Shown here piece by piece: positions 36,135 to 46,454 of a stretch of DNA of 50,884 bases. Source of the DNA: Actinomycetota bacterium. Its GTDB lineage: Bacteria > Actinomycetota > Actinomycetes > Nanopelagicales > Nanopelagicaceae. The translations under genes and the position numbers were made by a program. The DNA lies in assembly GCA_009704505.1 (NCBI GenBank), contig WLEB01000004.1:1-50884 (forward strand), written 5' to 3'. Position 1 is the stretch's first letter, and each line of letters starts with the position of its first letter. Under the pieces are notes generated by a model that saw only the letters and a list, made by a program, of their open reading frames with translations, was not told the origin of the DNA and did no database searches.

Positions 36135-38984
36135 CTACTTCTTCGCTATGGTTTTTCGATTGGTTTTTAAAACCTCGCTCAAAAATTGACCCGTATAACT
36201 CTCTTTAACACCTGAAATCGCCTCTGGAGTTCCTTCTGCCACTACCGTTCCCCCACGGAATCCACCTTCGGGTCCCATATCAATAACCCAATCAGAGCAT
36301 TTAATGACATCGAGGTTATGTTCGATTACTACGACTGTATTTCCGGTATCAACTAATCGGTTCAAAACTGTGAGAAGTTTATTTACATCTTCAAAGTGCA
36401 ATCCAGTTGTGGGTTCATCCAAAACATAAATTGTCCGACCCGTAGAACGCCTCTGCAATTCGGTTGCCAGCTTTACGCGCTGAGCCTCACCACCTGACAA
36501 TGTTGGAGCCGATTGACCGAGTCGGACATAACCAAGTCCAACATCGTTAAGTGTTTTCAAATACCTTGCAATTGCTGGTACTGATTCGAAAAAGCCACCT
36601 GCCTGTTCAATGGGCATATTTAGAACTTCAGCAATTGTTTTCCCTTTGTAATGAACTTCAAGAGTTTCACGGTTATAGCGCGCTCCATGACAAACTTCGC
36701 ATGGAACATATACATCAGGAAGAAAATTCATCTCGATTGTTATCGTGCCGTCACCAGAGCAGTTTTCGCAGCGTCCACCTTTAACGTTAAAAGAGAAGCG
36801 ACCCTGCTGGTAGCCACGAATTTTGGCTTCACTTGTTTCAGCAAAAAGGGCTCGAATCTTGTCAAAGACACCGGTATACGTAGCAGGGTTTGATCGTGGT
36901 GTTCTACCAATCGGAGATTGATCAACGTGAACAACTTTGTCTAGAAGATCCGTGCCAGTTACAGTTCTATGTCTACCAGGCACTAAACGTGCTCCGTTTA
37001 ACTTGTTGGCCAAAACCACATAGAGAATGTCATTTACTAAAGTGGATTTTCCAGATCCACTCACTCCCGTAACGGCAACAAAAACTCCTAAAGGTACTTC
37101 TACTTCGATGTCTTTCAGATTGTTCTCTTTGGCGCCCTTGATTACCAGTGTTCGTTTAGGATCGACGGGGCGACGCTTCTTAGGAATATCTATGGATTTT
37201 CTTCCTGAAAGATAAGCACCCGTAATTGATTCTTTCGACGCTATGAGCTCTTCGTAACTTCCGGAAACTACAACATGACCACCATGTTCACCGGCTCCCG
37301 GTCCAATGTCCACGATCCAATCAGCAGTACGAATCGTCTCTTCATCGTGCTCAACAACAATTAATGTGTTTCCTAAATCTCTAAGGCGAGTTAACGTCTC
37401 AATTAATCTCTTGTTGTCACGCTGATGTAATCCAATGGAAGGCTCGTCAAGAACATAAAGAACTCCTACTAATCCACTACCAATCTGTGTTGCAAGGCGA
37501 ATACGTTGGGCCTCGCCGCCAGATAGAGAACCAGCAGGGCGCGCAAGAGAGAGATAATCCAATCCAACGTCAAGAAGGAAACCTAAACGCGCATGTACTT
37601 CCTTCATGACACGCTCGGCAATCTGTGCTTCGCGTTTGTTTAACTTGATTTGCTTGAGAAAGACAGCACAATCGGCAATTGATAACTCACAAATCTCGGC
37701 AATGTTCTTATTGCCAATAGTTACTGCCAAAACCTCGGGCTTCAAACGCGAACCATTGCAACTATCACAAGCTGTTTCACGCATATAGGCTTCGTACTTG
37801 TCACGGCTGTAATCACTATCAGTTTCACCATGCCTACGGTGAATAAATGGAATTACTCCCTCAAATCCAGTGGTGTAATTTCGTGTTCCATATCGCCCCT
37901 TGTATTTCATTTTAATTTCATACTCATACCCATTTAAAACGGCGTCACGGGCTTTAGCGGAGAGTTTTTTCCAGGGAGTATCCAGAGAAAATGAAAGTTC
38001 TTTTGATAAGGCTTCAAGTAGCCGCAAAAAGTAATCTCCGCCAGACCAAATAGCGATTGCGCCTTCATTTATGGAAATTGAATCGTCCGGAACAATCAAG
38101 TCACCGTCGACTTCCAACTTCGTGCCAATTCCAGAACATTCTACGCACGCACCAAATGGTGAGTTGAAGGAGAATGATCGTGGTTCTAATTCTTCGAACG
38201 AAAGTTCGCATTCATGACAGGCAAGGTGCTCGCTAAATGTGCGCTCTTTGTCCTTACCCTTTGAATCAACAAAATCTAAAACGACAATACCGGAAGCCAA
38301 TCGCAGCGCTGTTTCAATCGAATCGGTTAATCTCGTTTTGCTCTCAACTTTTGCCGTTAAGCGATCAATCACCACTTCAATAGTGTGCTTCTCCTGTTTT
38401 TTAAGTTTAGGAGCTTCATTAAGTGCTACAACTACTCCATCTATTCGTGCGCGGGAATACCCTTGCGTTATCAAGTCGGTAAAGAGTTCGACGAACTCTC
38501 CCTTTCTGGCCCTTACAACAGGTGCCAAAACTTGAAACTTTGTCGTAGGGGGAAGTTCCAGGATTTGATCAACAATTTGTTGAGGAGATTGCCGAGTTAC
38601 TGTTTTGCCGCACTTAGGACAATGCGGTGTACCAGCGCGCGCAAAAAGTAAACGCAAATAGTCATAAACCTCGGTGATTGTTCCAACTGTAGAGCGAGGA
38701 TTTCGATTGGTGGATTTTTGATCAATCGAAACTGCTGGAGATAGGCCCTCAATAAAATCAACATCTGGTTTATCCATCTGGCCCAAAAATTGACGAGCAT
38801 ATGCAGAGAGCGACTCAACATAGCGCCTTTGTCCCTCAGCAAAAATGGTGTCAAATGCAAGTGATGATTTTCCAGAACCAGATAAGCCAGTAAAGACGAC
38901 CAGTGATTCTCTAGGAAGCTCTATGGAAACATTTTTCAGGTTATGTTCGCGAGCACCGCGGACTATTAACTTATCGATGCTCAC
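36135..38984 (-). CDS. uvrA: Excinuclease ABC subunit A
   Basis: Damage-sensing ATPase of excision repair. The 949-residue protein has two ABC modules. Walker A sites are [12 protein letters not shown] near residue 33 and [11 protein letters not shown] near 645, and signature motifs [14 protein letters not shown] and [14 protein letters not shown] are both present. Zinc-binding cysteines appear in CPKCGKT, CHECELS and the CENCSGDG...CEVCHG finger. Length is normal. The gene starts 1 bp after the uvrB stop. Confidence 0.98.
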   Translation of the reverse strand: MSIDKLIVRGAREHNLKNVSIELPRESLVVFTGLSGSGKSSLAFDTIFAEGQRRYVESLSAYARQFLGQMDKPDVDFIEGLSPAVSIDQKSTNRNPRSTVGTITEVYDYLRLLFARAGTPHCPKCGKTVTRQSPQQIVDQILELPPTTKFQVLAPVVRARKGEFVELFTDLITQGYSRARIDGVVVALNEAPKLKKQEKHTIEVVIDRLTAKVESKTRLTDSIETALRLASGIVVLDFVDSKGKDKERTFSEHLACHECELSFEELEPRSFSFNSPFGACVECSGIGTKLEVDGDLIVPDDSISINEGAIAIWSGGDYFLRLLEALSKELSFSLDTPWKKLSAKARDAVLNGYEYEIKMKYKGRYGTRNYTTGFEGVIPFIHRRHGETDSDYSRDKYEAYMRETACDSCNGSRLKPEVLAVTIGNKNIAEICELSIADCAVFLKQIKLNKREAQIAERVMKEVHARLGFLLDVGLDYLSLARPAGSLSGGEAQRIRLATQIGSGLVGVLYVLDEPSIGLHQRDNKRLIETLTRLRDLGNTLIVVEHDEETIRTADWIVDIGPGAGEHGGHVVVSGSYEELIASKESITGAYLSGRKSIDIPKKRRPVDPKRTLVIKGAKENNLKDIEVEVPLGVFVAVTGVSGSGKSTLVNDILYVVLANKLNGARLVPGRHRTVTGTDLLDKVVHVDQSPIGRTPRSNPATYTGVFDKIRALFAETSEAKIRGYQQGRFSFNVKGGRCENCSGDGTITIEMNFLPDVYVPCEVCHGARYNRETLEVHYKGKTIAEVLNMPIEQAGGFFESVPAIARYLKTLNDVGLGYVRLGQSAPTLSGGEAQRVKLATELQRRSTGRTIYVLDEPTTGLHFEDVNKLLTVLNRLVDTGNTVVVIEHNLDVIKCSDWVIDMGPEGGFRGGTVVAEGTPEAISGVKESYTGQFLSEVLKTNRKTIAKK

Positions 38985-38985
38985 T

Positions 38986-41064
38986 TCAGACCCCGGCTTC
39001 TTCCATCATTCGCAGTTCTTTTTTCAAAATCTTGATCTCATCACGCAAACGGGCTGCGACTTCAAATTGGAGTTCTCCAGCGGCGTTCTTCATCTGTTCA
39101 GTCAGTGAGCCTATCAATGCAATCAAATCCCTGCGTGGAAGGGAAATGGATTTCCCATCAAAAAGACCCGAAACAGCGACTTTCTTTGCAGAGGATTTTT
39201 CATGAGACAAGAGCTCTTCTGTGTCTTCACTCTCTCGATTAATCAGGTCTGTAATATCTGCGATTTTTTTACGAAGTGGTTGTGGATCAACACCACGTTC
39301 TAAGTTATATGCAACTTGCTTGGCTCTCCTGCGATTAGTTTCATCAATTGCTTTGGCCATAGAGGCGGTTATGTTGTCTGCGTACATGTGAACCTCACCA
39401 GAGACATTTCGCGCTGCTCTACCTATTGTTTGAATCAAAGAAGTTGCAGAGCGTAAAAAGCCTTCTTTATCAGCATCGAGAATAGATACGAGTGAAACTT
39501 CAGGCAGATCTAAACCTTCGCGCAATAGATTTATCCCGATCAAAACATCATATTCGCCCGTTCTGAGTTCGCGTAGTAATTCAACACGACGCAATGTGTC
39601 GACCTCTGAGTGCAGATAACGAACATTGACACCTTTTTCTTGAAGGTAATCTGTTAGATCTTCAGACATCTTCTTTGTTAAGGTCGTTACAAGAACTCGT
39701 TCATTCCGAGCAGCTCGAATGTTTATTTCATGCAGCAGATCATCAATCTGACCCTTAATCGGCTTGATTACTATCGCCGGATCAACTAAACCTGTTGGAC
39801 GAATCACTTGCTCGACTACATTGTTGTTGACTTTTTCCAATTCATATTTTCCAGGCGTTGCAGAAAGGTAAAGTTTTTGCCCCGTTCTTTCAATGAACTC
39901 GGGGAATTTCAAAGGTCTGTTATCTAGCGCACTTGGCAGCCTGAAGCCATGTTCTACCAGCGTTCTTTTTCGTGATGCATCTCCTTCAAACATTGCGCCT
40001 AGCTGCGGAACAGTCACGTGACTCTCATCAATAACAACTAGAAAATCCTCTGGGAAATAATCCAACAAACAATGTGGAGCTGAGCCAGCTGGTCGATCAT
40101 CTAGGTGCCGGGAGTAATTTTCAATGCCACTGCAAAATCCGATCTGTTCCATCATTTCGATGTCAAAAGTCGTGCGCATTCTTAATCTTTGAGCTTCAAG
40201 CAACTTTCCTTGCTTCTCCAAGAGATTGAGTTGGATCTGCAATTCATCTTGTATATCTCCGATGGCACGTTTCATCGTTTCGGGTCCAGCGGCATAGTGA
40301 GTGGCAGGAAAGATGTACATCTCTTGCTCGTCGGCGATAATCTCACCGGTTAATGGATGCAGTGTAGAAATCTTCTCAATCTCATCTCCAAACATTTCAA
40401 TTCGAATCGCCAACTCTTCATACATGGGGATAATCTCAATTGTGTCGCCGCGAACTCTAAATGTGCCACGCTCAAATGCCATATCGTTTCGCTTGTACTG
40501 AACATCTACGAATTTCCTTAATAGCGCGTTACGTTCAATCTCATCGCCGACTCTCAGCCGAACCATCCGGTCAACGTATTCTTGAGGGGTTCCAAGACCG
40601 TAAATGCAAGAGACTGTGGCAACAACAATTACATCTCTCCTGGTCAGCAATGAATTAGTTGCAGAGTGACGCAACCTTTCAACCTCCTCATTAACAGATG
40701 AGTCTTTTTCGATAAAGGTATCTGTTTGTGGAACATAGGCTTCGGGCTGGTAATAGTCGTAATAGGAAACAAAATACTCAACGGCGTTGTTTGGCATAAG
40801 TTCGCGAAATTCATTTGCCAACTGTGCGGCTAACGTCTTATTGGGCGCCAAAACTAAAGTTGGTCTTTGAAGTTTTTCAATTAGCCAAGCAGTTGTAGCT
40901 GATTTTCCTGTACCTGTTGCTCCAAGAAGTACAACATTTTGTTCACCGGCTTTAATCCGGCGTGCAATCTCTTCAATTGCCTCAGGTTGATCGCCAGCTG
41001 GAACGTAGTCACTTATCACCTGGAAAGGGGCCACTGAGCGTTGTAGTTCAGTTACAGGGCGCAT
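38986..41064 (-). CDS. uvrB: Excinuclease ABC subunit B
   Basis: Helicase-like damage-verification subunit. The 692-residue protein has Walker [15 protein letters not shown] near residue 48, and the beta-hairpin region [19 protein letters not shown] near 99. The helicase motifs include [16 protein letters not shown] near 345 and QTIGRAARN near 548. The C-terminal UVR motif [16 protein letters not shown], which contacts UvrC, lies near 662. It lies 12 bp after coaE. The order uvrB-uvrA-uvrC in one unit is usual in this group. Confidence 0.98.
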   Translation of the reverse strand: MRPVTELQRSVAPFQVISDYVPAGDQPEAIEEIARRIKAGEQNVVLLGATGTGKSATTAWLIEKLQRPTLVLAPNKTLAAQLANEFRELMPNNAVEYFVSYYDYYQPEAYVPQTDTFIEKDSSVNEEVERLRHSATNSLLTRRDVIVVATVSCIYGLGTPQEYVDRMVRLRVGDEIERNALLRKFVDVQYKRNDMAFERGTFRVRGDTIEIIPMYEELAIRIEMFGDEIEKISTLHPLTGEIIADEQEMYIFPATHYAAGPETMKRAIGDIQDELQIQLNLLEKQGKLLEAQRLRMRTTFDIEMMEQIGFCSGIENYSRHLDDRPAGSAPHCLLDYFPEDFLVVIDESHVTVPQLGAMFEGDASRKRTLVEHGFRLPSALDNRPLKFPEFIERTGQKLYLSATPGKYELEKVNNNVVEQVIRPTGLVDPAIVIKPIKGQIDDLLHEINIRAARNERVLVTTLTKKMSEDLTDYLQEKGVNVRYLHSEVDTLRRVELLRELRTGEYDVLIGINLLREGLDLPEVSLVSILDADKEGFLRSATSLIQTIGRAARNVSGEVHMYADNITASMAKAIDETNRRRAKQVAYNLERGVDPQPLRKKIADITDLINRESEDTEELLSHEKSSAKKVAVSGLFDGKSISLPRRDLIALIGSLTEQMKNAAGELQFEVAARLRDEIKILKKELRMMEEAGV

Positions 41065-41077
41065 TTTCCTAGCCTAC

Positions 41078-41665
41078 TTACAAAGTTTCGATGATGCTAT
41101 CCCAGATGTTTTCAACCTGACGCAAGAGTTCATCCTCGCTCCCGGTGTTTTCTATCAAGAAATCTGCAACATCTTCGCGTTCTTGAGCAGTGGCTTGAGA
41201 TGCTATTCGTGCGTCGATCTCTGATTTCACCATCCCCCGTGAACGTAGTCTTTCAACTCGGGTTTCGTAATCGGATTCAACTGTTATCACGAGATCAAAG
41301 CGATCTTGTGATTTTGTCTCTACTAACAATGGAATCTCATAGACAAGAACTTCATCATCTTTGAGTGAGGAAACAGCTGATTCAAATTTTTTCTTAACGA
41401 ATGGATGAATTATCCCCTCGAGTTTTGATTTCAAACTGGAGTCCTTGAATACCAACTCCGCCAGTACTTTGCGATCAATCTCTCCGTTGGACAGGATTGA
41501 ATCCCCAAAAATACTTACAACTTCATCAAAGCCCTTTGATCCTCTTTCTATTGCTTCTCGTGCGAGCTGATCGGCATCAACTACAAAAGCGCCCAACTCC
41601 GCAAAATATTGCGCTGCCAAAGACTTACCACTGCCTATTCCGCCGGTTAATCCGATAACGCGCAT
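41078..41665 (-). CDS. coaE: Dephospho-CoA kinase
   Basis: Final step of coenzyme A synthesis. The 195-residue protein has the P-loop GLTGGIGSGKS at residues 5-15, DADQLARE near 32, and the lid-region block LRSRGMVKSEIDARIASQAT near 138-157. It lacks the C-terminal GrpB-like extension found in mycobacterial CoaE. The ATG has no Shine-Dalgarno; a TACGAT box ends 6 nt before it. Confidence 0.95.
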   Translation of the reverse strand: MRVIGLTGGIGSGKSLAAQYFAELGAFVVDADQLAREAIERGSKGFDEVVSIFGDSILSNGEIDRKVLAELVFKDSSLKSKLEGIIHPFVKKKFESAVSSLKDDEVLVYEIPLLVETKSQDRFDLVITVESDYETRVERLRSRGMVKSEIDARIASQATAQEREDVADFLIENTGSEDELLRQVENIWDSIIETL

Positions 41666-41671
41666 GTGCCA

Positions 41672-41677
41672 ATCGTA
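41672..41677 (-). promoter_or_regulatory. coaE -10 element (leaderless geometry)
   Basis: TACGAT on the minus strand, 6 nt before the coaE ATG and just downstream of the rpsA terminator, so it probably starts the coaE-uvrBAC unit. The -35 is weak. Confidence 0.4.
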
Positions 41678-41720
41678 TCTTTACTATCTTCAAACACTGC
41701 GAGCCTTGCTAGGTCAAAAT

Positions 41721-41754
41721 AGAAAAGGCCCAGCGCTATCGCCAGGCCTTTTCT
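41721..41754 (-). terminator. rpsA intrinsic terminator
   Basis: Perfect 10-bp stem AGAAAAGGCC/GGCCTTTTCT with a 14-nt loop that can itself pair GCG/CGC. The minus-strand downstream arm is T-rich (CCTTTTCTATTTT). It lies 12 bp after the rpsA stop. Confidence 0.85.
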
Positions 41755-41766
41755 AATTTAAATTAA

Positions 41767-43113
41767 CTAAGCGGTTGGAGTTGATTCCTCTGGCGTTGCA
41801 GCTGCGTCAGCCACTTTGGCTTCGGCCTTTTGCTTCTTATGTGCCATAAAGCGTTCTTTAGCAAGTGAGTATTGTGCTTCCCACTCTTCGCGCTGGCTCT
41901 CATAGCCTGGCTTCCACTCCTGCGAATCTGCATCAAAGCCTTCAGGGTAAATGAAGTTACCTGCAGCATCGTATCTGGCTGACATTCCGTACTGAGAAGG
42001 ATCGAATGCTTCGATCTCAATTTCGTGACCTTCATTAGCTTGCTTTAGAGATAATGAAATTCGACGACGCTCTAGATCGATATCAATAATCTTTACGAAA
42101 AGTTCATCATCGACTTGAACAACCTGCTCTGGGATTTCAACATGGCGCTCTGCCAACTCTGAAATGTGAACAAGTCCTTCGATTCCTTCATGCACGCGAA
42201 TGAATGCGCCGAATGGAACGAGTTTTGTTACAACACCAGGAACTACCTGATTGATTGTGTGTGTTCGAGCAAATGCTTGCCAAGGATCTTCTTGAGTTGC
42301 CTTGAGAGAAAGTGAAACGCGTTCACGCTCAAAGTCCACTTCTAGAACTTCGACTGTAACTTCGTCCCCAACCTCAACAACTTCACCTGGGTGATCAATG
42401 TGCTTCCATGAAAGCTCTGATACGTGAACGAGGCCATCAACTCCACCTAGGTCAACGAATGCGCCGAAGTTAACAATTGATGAGATAACACCTGAGCGCA
42501 CTTGACCCTTTTCTAGTTGATTGAGGAAAGTTGTGCGTGACTCGGATTGAGTCTGTTCCAAAAATGCGCGGCGTGAAAGAACAACGTTGTTACGGTTCTT
42601 ATCAAGTTCGATAATGCGTGCTTCGACCTGCTTTCCAATGTATGGCGTTAGGTCGCGGACACGGCGCATTTCTACAAGTGAAGCAGGTAAGAATCCGCGA
42701 AGACCAATGTCTACGATTAGGCCACCTTTAACAACTTCAATAACTGTTCCAATAACAACTTCATCACGCTCTTTCTTGCCTTCAATATCTCCCCATGCGC
42801 GTTCATACTGTGCGCGCTTCTTTGAGAGAATGAGTCGACCCTCTTTATCTTCTTTTTGAAGAACGAGTGCCTCAATAATTTCACCGACTTTAACGATTGA
42901 ATTTGGATCTGCATCATGGCGAATAGAAAGCTCGCGTGATGGAATTACACCTTCGGTCTTGTAACCGATATCGACAAGAACCTCGTCGCGTCCTACTTGA
43001 ACAACTGCTCCTGAAACTAAGTCGCCGTCATTAAAATTTCTGATTGTGCCTTCGATTGCGGCAAGAAAATCTTCTGCTGATCCAATATCGTTTACTGCGA
43101 TTTGCGTTGTCAA
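41767..43113 (-). CDS. rpsA: 30S ribosomal protein S1
   Basis: mRNA-binding ribosomal protein. The 448 residues hold four S1 (OB-fold) domains at about 32-100, 118-183, 204-272 and 289-358, with motifs VLVDIGYKTEGVIP, GLIVDIGLRGFLPASL, FGAFVDLGGVDGLVHVSELS and PFGAFIRVHEGIEGLVHIS. A charged and Ala-rich tail follows. The start is TTG at 43113, with GGAG 5 nt upstream. The protein frame (TQIAVNDIGSAEDFLAAI) shows no alternative Met. It has its own promoter and leader and a strong terminator. Confidence 0.96.
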   Translation of the reverse strand: MTTQIAVNDIGSAEDFLAAIEGTIRNFNDGDLVSGAVVQVGRDEVLVDIGYKTEGVIPSRELSIRHDADPNSIVKVGEIIEALVLQKEDKEGRLILSKKRAQYERAWGDIEGKKERDEVVIGTVIEVVKGGLIVDIGLRGFLPASLVEMRRVRDLTPYIGKQVEARIIELDKNRNNVVLSRRAFLEQTQSESRTTFLNQLEKGQVRSGVISSIVNFGAFVDLGGVDGLVHVSELSWKHIDHPGEVVEVGDEVTVEVLEVDFERERVSLSLKATQEDPWQAFARTHTINQVVPGVVTKLVPFGAFIRVHEGIEGLVHISELAERHVEIPEQVVQVDDELFVKIIDIDLERRRISLSLKQANEGHEIEIEAFDPSQYGMSARYDAAGNFIYPEGFDADSQEWKPGYESQREEWEAQYSLAKERFMAHKKQKAEAKVADAAATPEESTPTA

Positions 43114-43167
43114 GTGAGCTCCGTAGGGATAGAAAGTAGTAGTTCCCGCTTTCGCGGCTGAAGGGCA

Positions 43168-43197
43168 AGAGTACGGTTCGTGCGCTCACCAGGGCAA
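43168..43197 (-). promoter_or_regulatory. rpsA promoter
   Basis: TTGCCC (43192-43197) and TACTCT (43168-43173) on the minus strand with an 18-bp spacer. The predicted leader of about 50 nt contains CCGC-GAAA-GCGG... read on the minus strand as a short hairpin with a GAAA tetraloop (43146-43157). This could be a regulatory structure for S1. Confidence 0.45.
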
Positions 43198-43260
43198 ATT
43201 CGGATTACTTTTTGAGCGTGAGAAGAAGGCCAAAACTTTCCAGAATGTGGCTAGAACTAT

Positions 43261-45891
43261 CTAATGTGCAGCCTCGTGCCATGTCAGACCTAATCCAGCA
43301 TTAACATCTAACGGAGCCTTCAATGGATAGGCCGCTCCCATTTCCTTTTTAACAAGGGCTGTAATGATTTCCTCTTCACCAGGTGAAACCTCAACAATTA
43401 GCTCATCATGGATTTGAAGGAGTAATCGAGATTTCAATTTTTGTTTTTCAATTGCGTTATTAACGTTGAGCATTGCGATTTTGATTATGTCGGCTGCAGA
43501 TCCTTGAATGGGTGCATTCAATGCCATTCTCTCGGCGACTTCACGTCGAGCACGATTATCATTCATCAGATCAGGCAGATAACGCCTTCTTCCCATGATT
43601 GTCTCTGTGTATCCAACTTTGCGGGCATCTTCAACCACGGTTTTCAAATAATCTCTAATTCCACCAAAACGTTCAAAGTATCTATCCATTAAATCCTGTG
43701 CAGCAGGAGGTGTGATATCTAACTGCGCAGATAAGCCATAAGAAGAAAGCCCATAGGCAAGACCGTAAGACATCGCTTTTATCTGACGTCGCATTTCTGG
43801 ATCAACCTCACTCGGCTTAACTCCAAAAATCTGCGAAGCAATCGTTGCGTGTAAATCTTCACCAGAAGTAAATGCCGCCAATAGTTTGGAATCATTTGAA
43901 AGGTGGGCCATGATTCGCATTTCGATTTGGCTGTAGTCAGCAGTCAAGAGTGAGGAATAGCCTTTACCTGCAATAAAACAGTTTCTAATTCTTCGACCCT
44001 CCTCAGTACGAACAGGAATATTCTGCAAATTGGGTCCAGTCGATGAAAGTCTTCCTGTAGCTGCCACGGTTTGGGCAAAGTGTGTATGAATTCGCCCATC
44101 TGCTGCGATCTCGGCAATTAGACCTTCCACTGTTGTTCCTAGTTTCTTTGTCTCTCGTATTCGAAGCAATGAAGTCAAAACAGGATGACCTGTTTTCTGA
44201 TGAAGCCAGTCCAGACTTTCCGCATCAGTAGTAAAACCTGTTTTTATTTTCTTAGTCTTCGGAAGTTTCAGCTCATCAAAGAGGACTACCTGTAATTGCT
44301 TAGGTGAGGCCACATTGAATTCATGACCAACACTTTGGTGGGCAGCTTTCGTCTCTCGATCAACTTCGCCTTGGAAATAATCTGCCAAAACTTCGAGCTC
44401 TTTTTTATTGACTGCAATTCCAACATTTTCCATACGGGCCAGTAATGCGGCCACAGGCATCTCCATTGTAAGAAAAAGCTCCATAAGTCCGCGGTCGTTG
44501 AGTTCTTCGGTAAGTGCCTGCCTGAGATCAAATAACGCAGATGCACTTGTGATCAGATATAACTGATTTGTTGATTGATCTATTATGGAAGCATCTGACC
44601 AGCGCTGGGTAATATCTATGAACTCTTGGGTTCGAACTCCAGGATTTACAAGATAGGCAGCCAGCGCAACATCAAAAACAACTCCTGACAAACCATTAAT
44701 TCGTGCCAAAGATTTCGCGTCGTGTGCAATCTTTTTGATATCAGGATCTTGAACCCAATCCCCCATCTGATCTGATTCAACAACTAGTACCTCTTTGGAG
44801 GAAATTGCAACGGCATACCGCACAATTTCTTCATCTACAATTTCAAATGAGATTGCGATCTCTCCATTGTGTTGTGCAATTCTTGTAGAGGTTTGCTCGG
44901 CTGTTAAAACTTCATGCGAAACAGCCTGTGAATTTTTATTTAATACCTCGGATTCGACTGAATTATCCAAAGTTTTTGTCTCGCCACCTCCATCTGGCGT
45001 GATCAAAATAGGCTTCATTCGCTCTTTTAGTGTCTTGAACTCTAGGGTTTTAAACAAGGGATCCACTGATGCTTCTGCGACTCCGGCCCAGGCAAGAGAT
45101 TGGATAGTAAATTCGATTGGAACAGAGCTAACTAACTGCGTGAGTTCTCTATTTCGTTCTACATCAGTGACACAGTTTTTTAGAGATTGACCGGCTTTGC
45201 CACCTAGGTCATCAACGTGTGCAAGCAGTTGCTTTAAGGATCCATATTCAATGATCCATTTTGCAGCTGTCTTTTCTCCAACTCCTGGAACAGAGGGCAA
45301 GTTATCGCTTGGATCACCGCGTAGAGCGGCAAAATCTGGATACTGTTCTGGAGTCATTCCGTATTTTTCCAGAAGCGCCGGCGCGTTCATGCGAACAAGA
45401 TCGCTTACACCTCGTTTTGGATATAGAACTGTTGTTTTCTCGCTAATCAATTGAAAAGAATCTCGATCTCCCGTGCAAATGAGTACTTGTGCCCCCTCTT
45501 TCTCGGCAGTCTTAGTAATCGTTGCAATGATGTCATCGGCTTCATAGCCTTGAATTTCAAAGGTTGAGATTCCGAAAGATTCAACAAGTTGATGCAAGTA
45601 ACTCATCTGCGATCGGAATTCATCTGGGGTTTTGGCTCGATTAGCTTTGTATTCTGGAAAAATCTCCGAGCGAAACGTTGTGCGAGAAACATCAAATGCA
45701 ACTGCCACATGTGTTGGTTTTTCTGAGCTGAGCAAGGAAAGAAGCATTGTTGCAAAGCCATAGATGGCGTTGGTGTGCTGACCAGTGGCTGTCGTGAAGT
45801 TTTCAGCCGGTAGTGCAAAAAATGCTCTATAGGCCATCGAGTGTCCGTCAATGAGGAGAACTCTTGCATCGGACTTATTGACGGCAGGCAT
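43261..45891 (-). CDS. polA: DNA polymerase I
   Basis: Repair and Okazaki-fragment polymerase of 876 residues from the ATG at 45891 (MPAVNKSDARVLLIDGHS). Starts at 45900 (ATG) or 45912 (TTG) are also in frame. The 5'-nuclease domain covers about 1-295. The middle 3'-exonuclease-like domain lacks the acidic DxE motif, so proofreading is probably absent. The polymerase domain has motif A DYSQIEMR, motif B RRQIKAMSYGLAYGLSSYGL and motif C IHDELIVE. The O-helix aromatic residue is Tyr (MSYG). A TATCTA box upstream implies a very short mRNA leader. Confidence 0.96.
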   Translation of the reverse strand: MPAVNKSDARVLLIDGHSMAYRAFFALPAENFTTATGQHTNAIYGFATMLLSLLSSEKPTHVAVAFDVSRTTFRSEIFPEYKANRAKTPDEFRSQMSYLHQLVESFGISTFEIQGYEADDIIATITKTAEKEGAQVLICTGDRDSFQLISEKTTVLYPKRGVSDLVRMNAPALLEKYGMTPEQYPDFAALRGDPSDNLPSVPGVGEKTAAKWIIEYGSLKQLLAHVDDLGGKAGQSLKNCVTDVERNRELTQLVSSVPIEFTIQSLAWAGVAEASVDPLFKTLEFKTLKERMKPILITPDGGGETKTLDNSVESEVLNKNSQAVSHEVLTAEQTSTRIAQHNGEIAISFEIVDEEIVRYAVAISSKEVLVVESDQMGDWVQDPDIKKIAHDAKSLARINGLSGVVFDVALAAYLVNPGVRTQEFIDITQRWSDASIIDQSTNQLYLITSASALFDLRQALTEELNDRGLMELFLTMEMPVAALLARMENVGIAVNKKELEVLADYFQGEVDRETKAAHQSVGHEFNVASPKQLQVVLFDELKLPKTKKIKTGFTTDAESLDWLHQKTGHPVLTSLLRIRETKKLGTTVEGLIAEIAADGRIHTHFAQTVAATGRLSSTGPNLQNIPVRTEEGRRIRNCFIAGKGYSSLLTADYSQIEMRIMAHLSNDSKLLAAFTSGEDLHATIASQIFGVKPSEVDPEMRRQIKAMSYGLAYGLSSYGLSAQLDITPPAAQDLMDRYFERFGGIRDYLKTVVEDARKVGYTETIMGRRRYLPDLMNDNRARREVAERMALNAPIQGSAADIIKIAMLNVNNAIEKQKLKSRLLLQIHDELIVEVSPGEEEIITALVKKEMGAAYPLKAPLDVNAGLGLTWHEAAH

Positions 45892-45914
45892 GGCCCCCAT
45901 CCTAGATAACAAGT

Positions 45915-45920
45915 TATGAT
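45915..45920 (+). promoter_or_regulatory. Thioesterase -10 element (leaderless geometry)
   Basis: TATGAT, a near-consensus -10, ending 6 nt before the ATG at 45927. No Shine-Dalgarno and no good -35. It lies in the short divergent region shared with polA. Confidence 0.5.
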
Positions 45921-45926
45921 TGTCTT

Positions 45927-46337
45927 ATGACGCAACAAGATTTACTGGCAATAATTAAAGAGCGAGGCAATGGCGATCTTGGTATCAAAATGGGTATCGA
46001 GATTATTGAAGCATCGGCCCAACGGTTAGTCGCAACAATGCCAGTTGAGGGAAACACTCAACCTGCTGGACTTCTCCATGGAGGAGCCAGTGTTGTTTTG
46101 GCCGAATCTTTAGGATCTATTGGGTCGCAGATTCATGCCGGTGCCAATCGCAAAGTAGTAGGTGTTGATATCAATGCCACTCATCATCGCTCGGCTCGCT
46201 CTGGTCTTATCACAGCCGTTGCAACGCCGATATCACTTGGCAAAACCCTGTGCTCCTACGAAATTGTGATCACAAATGAGGCTGGCGAAAGAATCTGCAC
46301 CGCCCGCATTACCTGCCTGATCCTTGCCGAGGTCTAG
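45927..46337 (+). CDS. PaaI/YdiI-type hotdog-fold thioesterase
   Basis: Small acyl-CoA thioesterase of 136 residues. The hotdog signature is visible as MPVEGNTQPAGLLHGGASVV near residues 40-58, including the HGG loop after the catalytic acidic region, and the following helix carries LAESLGS with the candidate catalytic Glu. The VGVDINATHHRSARSG strand is near 80-95. Such enzymes clear aromatic or menaquinone-pathway acyl-CoAs; the substrate cannot be told. The neighbourhood next to polA is common in actinobacteria. Predicted leaderless. Confidence 0.88.
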   Translation: MTQQDLLAIIKERGNGDLGIKMGIEIIEASAQRLVATMPVEGNTQPAGLLHGGASVVLAESLGSIGSQIHAGANRKVVGVDINATHHRSARSGLITAVATPISLGKTLCSYEIVITNEAGERICTARITCLILAEV

Positions 46338-46454
46338 GTCCGTTAGTTAAGGTTAGCCGCCTAGCCCGCTGACCAACCGGGTGCCAGCTTGAAACGAAGA
46401 ACCAGCCTGATGCATCCAAATCGCGATGCACGTTAACTAGATGTGGAGCGCGAC
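46338..46454 (+). other. liv operon upstream region with inverted repeat
   Basis: About 115 bp between the thioesterase and livH. It contains a perfect 6-bp inverted repeat TGCATC-N8-GATGCA (46411-46430), which could be an operator or the thioesterase 3' hairpin (no U-run follows). A TAACT-type AT-rich element (46433-46439) is a weak -10 candidate. A GGAG at 46445-46448 precedes TTG 46455 and supports that start. Confidence 0.35.

Noticed and set aside
44795-45190. 131-codon plus-strand ORF inside polA
   Set aside because: Antisense shadow; polA is intact across the whole interval.
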